Made by a program: the position numbers and the translations under genes. From Candidatus Bathyarchaeota archaeon (GTDB taxonomy: Archaea; Thermoproteota; Bathyarchaeia; Bathyarchaeales; Bathyarchaeaceae), in assembly GCA_026967815.1 (NCBI GenBank), contig JAPUUO010000084.1, positions 1 to 6,445 on the forward strand: a stretch of 6,445 nt of DNA. Direction: 5' to 3'. Under the pieces are notes generated by a model that saw only the letters and a program-made list of their open reading frames with translations, was not told the origin of the DNA and ran no database searches. Of the stretch, positions 1 to 4,676 are shown piece by piece; the stretch's first letter is position 1, and every line of letters begins with the position of its first letter.

Positions 1-241
1 CCGCGGGGGTGGCTCTGATTTTGGTTGGTTTTCCCAGTAGTCTCTCGACCAACCCCATTTTTTCGAGTTTCGGCAATATTCTGTAGACGTCTTCGCGCCG
101 CACTTTCGACACTTTTGAAATCTGGCCGACTGAAGCTAACCTCAGTCTAGCGGCGGCCAAATACACCTTTGCCTGGTTACCCGTGAGACCGAAGTCTGTT
201 AATATCTCAACATTCTTTTCAGAAGATGGGCGCGCGTCCAA
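1..241 (-). CDS. TrmB-family transcription regulator, N-terminal part (cut by window edge)
   Basis: Reading the minus strand from a TTG at 241 gives 80 residues that run off the left edge. The pattern (ILTDFGLTGNQAKVYLAA near residues 13-30, then SVGQISKVSKVRREDVYRIL at 37-56, then LEKMGLVERLLGKPTKIRA) is the winged-helix DNA-binding domain of the TrmB family, archaeal regulators often controlling sugar or energy metabolism. It aligns by eye with the N-terminus of the complete TrmB-type gene at 4677-6326, so the two are paralogues. I chose the TTG because an in-frame TGA lies just upstream and a GAGGG ribosome binding site (248-252 on the plus strand) sits six bases before it; the domain is complete from this start. 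The effector-binding part lies outside the window, so ligand and targets cannot be judged. Family assignment is firm for the HTH; the start is fairly sure. Confidence 0.85.
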   Translation of the reverse strand, partial: MDARPSSEKNVEILTDFGLTGNQAKVYLAAARLRLASVGQISKVSKVRREDVYRILPKLEKMGLVERLLGKPTKIRATPA

Positions 242-742
242 AAAGTTCCCTCAATCTGGACTAACTGTTTAAAATCACATTCGCAAGACTTAAAACTTTT
301 TGCTTCCAAATCGTAAGATTGCGCGTGAAGTATAAGGCCTGTGTCTAAGTTGAAGAGACAAGGAATCGTGATCGTGGTCAAAATTTTAGTAGGGCTTTCT
401 TGGAGATCATCAGTCAGAGTTACAAGCAAAGCGGAAATCGCCCGTATCGAGGTGAAAAGCTGTACTTGAAGATATGCACGAGCAAACCAAGGTTAAGAAA
501 GCCGCGATAGTAGTCTTTATCGGCCCAACGTAAGAGGCAGAAAATAAAAGCAGTGAGGAAGTTGAAGCTGAAATACGAAACGCACTTGAGGAAGCCTCGC
601 GAGGATACCACGGATGGTTGTGGAGAACGTTATCATTGTTGAAGAATGAATGTAGGAATCTGCGATAGCTCCGATTACTCCGGCCACGAAGGTGGGGGTT
701 TAGACCAGCCGTCGTTTGCTCCGAAGATCGCACCCCCCTTCT
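242..742. other. Gene-poor stretch with decayed coding sequence
   Basis: No intact gene is convincing in these 500 bases. The long minus-strand frames across 410-733 are rich in Ser, Ala and Cys and stand in the same codon offset to the plus-strand relic as other opposite-strand shadows do to the rsb genes, so I treat them as shadows. What I do see is a plus-strand gene relic (368-649) and the broken beginning of a minus-strand gene (655-746), both listed separately. The part between 242 and 367 would carry the promoter of the left-edge TrmB gene; TATA-like tracts occur at about 264-271 and 330-336, but neither is clear enough to choose. Confidence 0.5.
368..649 (+). pseudogene. Probable decayed small archaeal gene (about 94 residues)
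   Basis: The plus strand carries a chain of acidic, Val/Ile-rich coding-like segments that join end to end only by changing frame. The segments are: from GTG 368 (VIVVKILVGL, later RVTSKAEIARIEVK) to about 460; from about 456 to 598 in another frame (KAVLEDMHEQTKVKKAAIVV, then after an in-frame TAA at 531-533, SSEEVEAEIRNALEEASR); and from about 593 to the TGA at 647-649 in the first frame (IPRMVVENVIIVEE). The ending resembles many small archaeal proteins with a final beta strand. An AAGGA precedes the GTG at 359-363. The composition and the Ser-rich opposite-strand shadow support plus-strand coding. I do not recognise the family. It may be a true pseudogene, or three sequencing errors, or chance. 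Confidence 0.4.
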
Positions 743-746
743 TCAC
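655..746 (-). pseudogene. Possible broken start of a minus-strand membrane-transporter-like gene
   Basis: A GTG at 746-744 overlaps the TGA (745-743) that ends the shifted reading frame of the neighbouring membrane protein, giving a GTGA overlap typical of translational coupling. A GGAG lies some ten bases upstream. The first residues read MKKGGAIFGANDGWSK. A one-base shift in the following C5 tract (CCCCC at about 694-698 on the complementary strand) continues as TFVAGVIGAIADSYI. GANDG followed by VAGVIGA recalls the first membrane segment of VIT/CCC1-type metal transporters (FGxxDGLV...VAGVxGA). No continuation of such a transporter can be followed below about 655, where the plus-strand relic begins. 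This is a by-eye resemblance over about 30 residues and may be coincidence. Confidence 0.2.
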
Positions 747-949
747 CGCACAGTATCTCCTAACTCTTCCCACTCAACCTGAGAGGCAACAGAATCCGTT
801 TTTCTTACTAACATCTCAGTTGAAAAGATCTTAGCGCTTGCTATCCTTGTCAACGCAAGAGGAAGAGTTCCAATAACAACTATAACCAGTCCAATGAGCA
901 TTCCATGGAATAGTCTTTGAGGAGCTGGGGCAATAGGATTAGGAAGACC
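743..949 (-). pseudogene. Out-of-frame C-terminal membrane segment of the 880-1326 gene
   Basis: In the frame one base away from the preceding gene, the minus strand is open from the G5 tract at 948-952 to a TGA at 745-743 (68 residues). It reads GLPNPIAPAPQRLFHG, a Pro-rich linker, then GMLIGLVIVVIGTLPLAL, a clear membrane helix followed by TRIASAK (basic, cytoplasmic-side pattern), then a polar tail ending WEELGDTVR. Joined to residue 126 of the upstream gene by one extra G, it makes VDNVAG-GLPNPIAPAPQ, far more natural than the actual tail. The start codon of a possible next gene overlaps its stop. I infer a recent frameshift or a base-calling error in a homopolymer, leaving a single-pass membrane protein with a large N-terminal cytosolic domain when restored. 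Confidence 0.6.
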
Positions 950-1326
950 CCCGCTACATTATCGACGAATTTCTGATGTTTCTCCTTGGGCCATTCTGAG
1001 TATGCTTGCAAGACTTCCTTCATGTCAGATCGGTTAACTTCTTCTGGAACCTGTGTTCCTGCCTTCACACTTGCAATCTGAATATTTTGCCTCACTTGTG
1101 GAGGAGCCTCTACCAATGCGTTGGTTCGTGTTCTTATAAATTCTTTCTTTTTCTCTGGGTCTAGTTTGTGAACTGCGAGTATCATAGCCTTTACAGATTC
1201 AACTCTCTGCTTTTCAGGTTGGGCAGCAATCACTTTAAGACGATCTAGAATCATCTTTTTCCGCAGGTCTTCGGGGAAATCAGCGAGAATCCATATTATC
1301 TCATCAACATCTGTTTTTTCGGCCAC
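880..1326 (-). CDS. Helical, charged hypothetical protein; C-terminus probably altered by a frameshift
   Basis: Starts at GTG 1326 (residues MAEKTDVDEI), with a strong GAGGGGG ribosome binding site at 1332-1338, five bases before the start. As read, it has 148 residues. Residues 1-120 are almost entirely amphipathic helix, rich in Lys and Glu, with repeated short units of the form 'helix, P-E-K/D or P-P/E, helix' (FPEDLRKK, QPEKQRVE, DPEKKKEF, APPQVRQN, WPKEKHQK), suggesting a helical-repeat scaffold. I do not recognise a named family. After V124-A125-G126 the reading becomes an odd hydrophobic tail (GVFLILLPQLLK, ending CSLDWL). One added base in the G5 tract there continues into a convincing Pro-rich linker and membrane helix in another frame (see 743-949), so the native protein is probably about 194 residues and membrane-anchored by its C-terminus. 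It is divergent from the rsb operon across a shared intergenic region and carries a promoter element also found before the large TrmB gene. Confidence 0.72.
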   Translation of the reverse strand: MAEKTDVDEIIWILADFPEDLRKKMILDRLKVIAAQPEKQRVESVKAMILAVHKLDPEKKKEFIRTRTNALVEAPPQVRQNIQIASVKAGTQVPEEVNRSDMKEVLQAYSEWPKEKHQKFVDNVAGVFLILLPQLLKDYSMECSLDWL

Positions 1327-1380
1327 AACTTCCCCCTCTTCTCAGAAAGTATATTGCAGTCCAAGGATGTGTCGCGTTCA

Positions 1381-1390
1381 TAATAAATTC
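1381..1390 (-). promoter_or_regulatory. TATA-like box for the 1326 minus-strand gene
   Basis: The minus strand reads GAATTTATTA here, about 55 bases upstream of the GTG start. An archaeal start point some 25 bases downstream would fall near 1357, leaving a leader of about 30 bases that includes the GAGGGGG ribosome binding site. The box directly adjoins the 22-bp shared element at 1391-1412. Confidence 0.45.
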
Positions 1391-1412
1391 TTGTACGAAC
1401 AAATGTTACAAA
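1391..1412 (-). promoter_or_regulatory. Shared operator-like element, copy 1
   Basis: The plus strand contains AACAAATGTTACAAA at 1398-1412, identical to 6375-6389. With the seven adjacent bases (TTGTACG here, TTGCACA there) 20 of 22 positions agree. Read on the minus strand it is TTTGT-AACA-TTTGT, a direct repeat of TTTGT with a 9-base period, followed at once by the TATA-like box of the minus-strand gene at 1326. It also lies about 85-105 bases upstream of the TATA box of the rsb operon, so it could act on both divergent promoters. Position just upstream of TATA fits an activator or a BRE-proximal regulator in archaea; which protein binds is inference. Confidence 0.6.
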
Positions 1413-1477
1413 CAAGTCTTATGCAGTTTCAACAATAGTCCACGCATTTAAGTAATCATGAGCAGTACTTGGATGAA

Positions 1478-1489
1478 TGTAAACATTTG
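1478..1489 (+). promoter_or_regulatory. Variant of the shared element in the rsb operon promoter
   Basis: TGTAAACATTTG here matches the reverse complement of the shared element (TGTAACATTTG) apart from one extra A. It lies in the same orientation relative to the gene it precedes, just upstream of the TATA box at 1496-1504, but with a shorter gap (about 5 bases instead of about 10). With the preceding AA it forms the short palindrome AATGT-AA-ACATT (1476-1487 region). Confidence 0.4.
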
Positions 1490-1495
1490 AGATAA

Positions 1496-1504
1496 TTATA
1501 AATA
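1496..1504 (+). promoter_or_regulatory. TATA box of the rsb operon
   Basis: TTATAAATA fits the archaeal TATA consensus. A start point about 25 bases downstream (near 1525) would give a leader of about 15 bases containing AAGGA (1526-1530) before the GTG at 1540. No comparable box is seen between the following genes, which are packed too tightly to need one. Confidence 0.65.
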
Positions 1505-1539
1505 GTATTTGCGTCCACGTTAAAGAAGGATGTGATTTT

Positions 1540-2382
1540 GTGAAATCAAGATTGACCTTGGCTCAGTTTCTCAAGGGGAAAACTAAGCATGTTACGGACA
1601 GCTGGAAGAAGAACATCAGCGAGATGGGCGGTAGCACCTTCGACTTGATGACCGTCGGTCAATTCGATGAAGAGGCCCGGTCTTTCGTGACCGAATTCGT
1701 GAAGGCCATCAGCTCAGAGAACTACGAGGACCTCACCCGGCCGGAGTATGAAAAGCTGCTAAAAATGCTTCGGGAAATCAGCGCCAACAGGGCTGAGCTA
1801 GGATTCTCTCCCACGGAGACCGCTTCCTTCGTCTTAACTTTCAAGAAAACGTTAAACGAATACTTAGAGCAACAATTTAAGGAGCCCAAGAAGCTTGCTG
1901 CTCAAGTTATGATTGTTGGGGGCCTCATCGACAAACTGGCCATGTACACCTTCGAAAGCTTCGCAGCAACTCGAGAAAAAATAATAAAAGAACAGGCAGC
2001 GGCCCTCGAGTTCACAAATCCCATGATTATGGTCTGGGAAAACCTAATCGCCTTCCCCCTACAAGGAATTCTCGACACGTTTCGCATGACAAAGTTAACT
2101 ACAGAAATGCTGAACGCCATACGGAGACACGATGCAAGGGTCGTCCTCATAGACTTGACGGCCATACCTGCCATGGACACAGCTACGGCTAATCGTCTCA
2201 TACAAGCGATTGAGGCAGCCAGGCTGATGGGCTCAGAGGCCATCATCACAGGGATAAGTCCAGAAGTCGCGTCTATCATCGTAAAGCTGGGGATTGAATT
2301 AAAAGCCTACACACTTCGAGAACTCAGGGAGGGCATTAAACACGCCTTCAGAATCTTGAAGTTGAAGGTGACAGAAGAATAA
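1540..2382 (+). CDS. rsbR: RsbR-type stressosome sensor (RsbRD N-domain + STAS)
   Basis: 280 residues. RsbR proteins form the outer shell of the stressosome: their N-domains sense signals and their C-terminal STAS domains build the core with RsbS and are phosphorylated by RsbT. Residues about 10-145 are helical and carry the pattern LREISANRAELGFSPTETAS (77-96), typical of the RsbRD_N domain rather than the globin-like domain of Bacillus RsbRA. Residues about 158-275 are STAS: VVLIDLTAIPAMDTATANRL (201-220) holds the D213-T214 pair that matches the RsbT-phosphorylated Thr (T171 in Bacillus RsbRA), and AIITGISPE (234-242) is the conserved following strand and turn. By eye, the second Bacillus site (T205) is Ile246 here, next to Ser245. 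No membrane segment or signal peptide is present, so it is cytosolic. The start is GTG after AAGGA with a 9-base spacer. It is the first gene of the operon; the next gene begins 29 bases on. Confidence 0.9.
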   Translation: MKSRLTLAQFLKGKTKHVTDSWKKNISEMGGSTFDLMTVGQFDEEARSFVTEFVKAISSENYEDLTRPEYEKLLKMLREISANRAELGFSPTETASFVLTFKKTLNEYLEQQFKEPKKLAAQVMIVGGLIDKLAMYTFESFAATREKIIKEQAAALEFTNPMIMVWENLIAFPLQGILDTFRMTKLTTEMLNAIRRHDARVVLIDLTAIPAMDTATANRLIQAIEAARLMGSEAIITGISPEVASIIVKLGIELKAYTLRELREGIKHAFRILKLKVTEE

Positions 2383-2411
2383 TCCTAAGGCACGCGCGGG
2401 AGTGATGACTC

Positions 2412-2780
2412 TTGGAAGAGGCCGGTAGAGCATCTTTCATAAAGATTGAGGAGTTCCTCTTGGCAACTCCTCAGGAAGCAATGCGCGACCTGGCAGCCGT
2501 CCGGTTTAGAGACGATGTTCTCCGAAGAGTTAAGGAGAGCAGAGTCAACGGTCTTATCTTAGACCTAAGCGGGATCGACGTCGTGGACAGCTTCATGGGA
2601 CGGACCATCGGCGAAATCACCAATTCAGCAGCCCTTCTAGGCGTAAAAGTCGTGGTAATCGGCTTAAGGCCAGAGGTGGCAATTACAATGGTAGAAATGG
2701 GGGTCTCAATCGGACAAGTTCACCCATTCCTTAACCTTGATTTAGCCTTAAAGTTCCTCCGTGACCAAAGGAGCCGCTAA
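2412..2780 (+). CDS. rsbS: RsbS, stressosome scaffold STAS protein
   Basis: 122 residues, the usual RsbS length, consisting of one STAS domain only. In stressosomes RsbS holds RsbT inactive; phosphorylation of one Ser releases the kinase. Here LILDLSGIDVVDSFMGRTIG (48-67) matches the Bacillus RsbS segment around its phospho-Ser59, with Ser60 as the equivalent after Asp59. VVVIGLRPEVAITMVEMGV follows as in RsbS. The DS (not DT) pair and the lack of an N-domain separate it from the RsbR gene upstream. The start is TTG at 2412: an in-frame TGA lies two codons upstream, and GGAGTGA (2399-2405), close to the perfect archaeal ribosome binding site, precedes it by six bases. The rsbT start follows five bases after its stop, so expression is surely coupled. 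Confidence 0.92.
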   Translation: MEEAGRASFIKIEEFLLATPQEAMRDLAAVRFRDDVLRRVKESRVNGLILDLSGIDVVDSFMGRTIGEITNSAALLGVKVVVIGLRPEVAITMVEMGVSIGQVHPFLNLDLALKFLRDQRSR

Positions 2781-2785
2781 TCGAA

Positions 2786-3199
2786 TTGTCCGAAGAAGAG
2801 TTGCTAGATGTCGAAATAAAAGAAGATTTCGACATCGTTAAAGCGCGGGCGAGGGCCAGGGCTGTGGCTGCGACGCTTGGCTTCGAATTAGTCGATCAAA
2901 CGCGCATCGCAACAGCGGTTTCCGAGATAGCTAGAAACGCCTTGGTTCACGGCGGCGGTGGAAAAATGACCCTTCGCGCCATCAACCGGAAAAAGGGCTT
3001 AGAAATAGTGATCGTTGACAAAGGACCAGGCATCCCGGACATAAACCAAGCTGTGAAAGATGGCTATTCTACAGCTGGTGGCCTCGGCCTAGGCTTAGGA
3101 GGCGCCAAGAGGCTGATGGATGAGCTTCGCATCGAGTCGAGTAGCGTAGGGACCAAGGTCACTATGAGGAAATGGCTCCTAGGCGAGCTTCGGAGGTGA
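2786..3199 (+). CDS. rsbT: RsbT, switch serine/threonine kinase of the stressosome
   Basis: 137 residues of the GHKL ATPase fold, close to Bacillus RsbT in length and motif order. RsbT phosphorylates RsbS and RsbR STAS domains, leaves the complex, and then activates its output partner. Visible motifs: N-box AVSEIARNALVHGGGG (44-59) with Glu47 and Asn51 for Mg-ATP; G1 box VDKGPGIPD (77-85); G2 region DGYSTAGGLGLGLGGAKRLM (92-111), nearly identical in layout to Bacillus RsbT (DGFSTSGGLGAGLPGVKRLM); and final VTMRKWL. The TTG start at 2786 is five bases after rsbS, with AAAGGAG inside the rsbS end as ribosome binding site. The last codons (CGG AGG TGA) double as the ribosome binding site of the next gene. 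An anti-sigma kinase (RsbW) was considered, but the GFSTSGGLG-type segment and the R-S-T order fit RsbT much better. Confidence 0.95.
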   Translation: MSEEELLDVEIKEDFDIVKARARARAVAATLGFELVDQTRIATAVSEIARNALVHGGGGKMTLRAINRKKGLEIVIVDKGPGIPDINQAVKDGYSTAGGLGLGLGGAKRLMDELRIESSSVGTKVTMRKWLLGELRR

Positions 3200-3204
3200 T
3201 ATAA

Positions 3205-3774
3205 GTGAGACTGGGGGTTGCCTCTAGACCAGTGAAGAATCTTGTAACCAATGGCGACGCTTACCTCTTCGTGGAATGGAACGGGCAGACCCTGATGGCG
3301 GTCATTGATGGGCTTGGCCACGGTGGTGAAGCATACATGGCCTCACAAAAGGCTCGGGAATACGTGGAAGACCACGCCGCCGAAGACGTCGAGGAGATCA
3401 TCAGGGGCTGCGACAGGCATATTAGAAAGACGAGGGGGGTGTCTATTGGACTCGTTCGAATCGACAGGAATACTAGCCGGTTCTTCTGCTGCGGCGTCGG
3501 AAACGTAGAGACGCGGATCCTGAATAAACGACCCAGACATCCCATGTCAACCGCTGGCATCGTGGGGTATAATGTGAGAAAGGTCCGTAAATTCGATTAC
3601 CCTTACAACGCTGCGAGCGTCGTAATAATCCACTCCGACGGCGTATCAATTAGATTCGATCCCTCCAAGTATCCTTACCTTCGACGAGAACCGCAACGAG
3701 TAGCCGAGCAGATAATTAATCAGTGTGGCAAGGAGACAGACGACGCCACCATATTAATCGCAGTGGAGAAATAG
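3205..3774 (+). CDS. rsbX: RsbX, PP2C-type phosphatase that resets the stressosome
   Basis: 189 residues, a minimal SpoIIE/PP2C-like phosphatase of RsbX size. RsbX removes phosphate from RsbS and RsbR so that RsbT can be recaptured. Metal-binding motifs are present in order: NGDAY (16-20, Asp18), AVIDGLGHG (32-40, Asp35-Gly36), RGVSIGLVRID (77-87), IIHSDGV (141-147, Asp145) and KETDDATIL (176-184, Asp179/180), so the enzyme should be active with Mn or Mg. No N-terminal sensor or RsbU-like docking domain is attached, which separates it from RsbU. The start is GTG 3205, five bases after rsbT; GGAGGTGAT (3192-3200), a perfect ribosome binding site, overlaps the rsbT stop. Its own stop is two bases before the next ATG. 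Together with rsbRST it makes a complete signal-and-reset unit. Confidence 0.88.
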   Translation: MRLGVASRPVKNLVTNGDAYLFVEWNGQTLMAVIDGLGHGGEAYMASQKAREYVEDHAAEDVEEIIRGCDRHIRKTRGVSIGLVRIDRNTSRFFCCGVGNVETRILNKRPRHPMSTAGIVGYNVRKVRKFDYPYNAASVVIIHSDGVSIRFDPSKYPYLRREPQRVAEQIINQCGKETDDATILIAVEK

Positions 3775-3776
3775 TG

Positions 3777-4535
3777 ATGGCGATCAGGGAAAAATACATA
3801 GAGAAACTCGTTGAACTCTTCAGGGCATACATGAAAAGCGGAAAATCATTGGACACTTTCGAGGAGGTCAGGTACCAAGCATCTCAACTCGGTAAGAAAC
3901 TCCTAGAAGAGAAGGTACCTCTCGACTGGATCATAGGGCTGTACATCGAAGCCGTCAGAAGACTCAAACGTGAAGCCCGAAAAGAAGAAGCCCTTGACCT
4001 TGCTAGCTGCGGAAACCTATTACTGGAAATGGTGATGGCCTACAGCATAAATTTCCTTAGAAACGTGGAAATCAGAGAACGGCTTCGGGAGTCCCAGGAG
4101 AGGTTTAGGCGTATTGCTGAGAGGAGCTTCGACGCATTATTCACATTGGATCTCTCGAGTCGTATCACCTACGCTTCTCCCGCAGCTGAGAGGATCGGAC
4201 GTCGCAGGCTCAAGGATATTACAGGGAAACCTTTCCATTCCTTTGTACATGAATCGGATATGCCCAAGACGATCCAAGCCTTATCTAAAGTACTGAAGGG
4301 CGAAACCATTGATGCCCTAGAGATAAAACTGCTTAGGGGAGACGGCTCCTTGGTCAACGTTGAGGTCAACGCCTCCCCCATAATCAGGGATGAAGAGGTG
4401 ATTGGAGTCGAGGGCATCTTCAGAGACATCACAGAAAGAAAGAAATTGGAGCGGCTTAGGCGTAATCTGCGCCGCGCACGCGGAGGAAAGAATCCAGGGA
4501 CGTTCCATACGAGCACGGCTTTCTTGAACTTGTAG
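3777..4535 (+). CDS. RsbU-type N-terminal domain fused to PAS, probable RsbT output partner
   Basis: 252 residues from ATG 3777, with GGAG at 3765-3768 as ribosome binding site (the GTG one codon earlier is an alternative). Residues about 3-95 are all-helical and match the RsbU N-terminal domain of Bacillus, to which RsbT binds: YIEKLVELFRAYM at the start, a middle EKVPLDWIIGLYIEAVRRL, and LLLEMVMAYSINFLRNVEIR, aligning with the RsbU stretch ending in MIGYGMAYQEH. Residues 108-218 are a PAS domain (RFRRIAERSFDALFTLD ... LLRGDGSLVNVEV ... GVEGIFRDITERKKLERL). The PP2C domain of true RsbU is absent. After DITERKKLERL, where a coiled coil normally leads to a second PAS, kinase or other output, about 25 odd residues follow (RRARGGKNPGT ... 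AFLNL) and the frame stops, suggesting truncation. It lies last in the rsb operon, which supports a role as RsbT target. Cytosolic; no membrane segment. Confidence 0.82.
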   Translation: MAIREKYIEKLVELFRAYMKSGKSLDTFEEVRYQASQLGKKLLEEKVPLDWIIGLYIEAVRRLKREARKEEALDLASCGNLLLEMVMAYSINFLRNVEIRERLRESQERFRRIAERSFDALFTLDLSSRITYASPAAERIGRRRLKDITGKPFHSFVHESDMPKTIQALSKVLKGETIDALEIKLLRGDGSLVNVEVNASPIIRDEEVIGVEGIFRDITERKKLERLRRNLRRARGGKNPGTFHTSTAFLNL

Positions 4536-4546
4536 TTCTCTTTTTC
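4536..4546 (+). terminator. T-rich tract after the rsb operon
   Basis: TTCTCTTTTTC directly follows the stop codon of the last operon gene, as expected for archaeal termination at pyrimidine/T-rich tracts without a hairpin. The rest of the convergent gap (to 4676) has no clear stem-loop. Read in the +1 and +2 frames it contains coding-like scraps, described in the findings. Confidence 0.35.
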
Positions 4547-4676
4547 AATAATTCTCGAAAACGGAGATCTAGAATAACGTCGTCGAGGTCCTAACAAAAT
4601 TGATCAATACGGACGTTAACACGATTTCCGATGAGCACGCATTGGGCAATAGAAAAGCGTAAGATTTATGATGCAA

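Noticed and set aside
410..733. Open minus-strand frames across this stretch, including one of 107 residues
   Set aside because: Ser/Ala/Cys-rich composition with no domain pattern, and the same codon offset relative to the plus-strand relic as known opposite-strand shadows have to rsbR.
694..738. Possible hairpin of GGGGGT (694-699) with ACCCCCC (732-738)
   Set aside because: The stem is only six pairs around a loop of more than 30 bases with no T-run after it; both tracts also fall in a possible minus-strand coding segment.
646..834. 62-residue plus-strand open frame
   Set aside because: Pro/Gln/Phe-rich with no motif, no ribosome binding site, and opposite the restored C-terminus of the membrane protein.
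1902..2279. 125-residue open frame on the minus strand
   Set aside because: Lies wholly within rsbR, is rich in Met, Ser and Ala as typical of antisense shadows, and has no ribosome binding site.
2786..3199. Anti-sigma factor kinase RsbW as identity of the GHKL gene
   Set aside because: The motif layout DGYSTAGGLGLGL and the rsbR-rsbS-kinase order match RsbT, and no sigma factor or RsbV is nearby.
3261..3560. Open frames on both strands inside the phosphatase gene
   Set aside because: All overlap rsbX, whose motifs and ribosome binding site are convincing; none shows a domain or start signal.
3723..3776. Upstream extension of the RsbU_N-PAS gene to a GTG inside rsbX
   Set aside because: The 18 added residues (Arg/His-rich) do not fit the RsbU N-domain, while ATG 3777 has a well-placed GGAG and fits the domain start.
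4169..4597. 142-residue minus-strand frame opposite the PAS domain
   Set aside because: The plus-strand PAS domain is clear; the minus product is Arg/Ser/Pro-rich with no recognisable motif.
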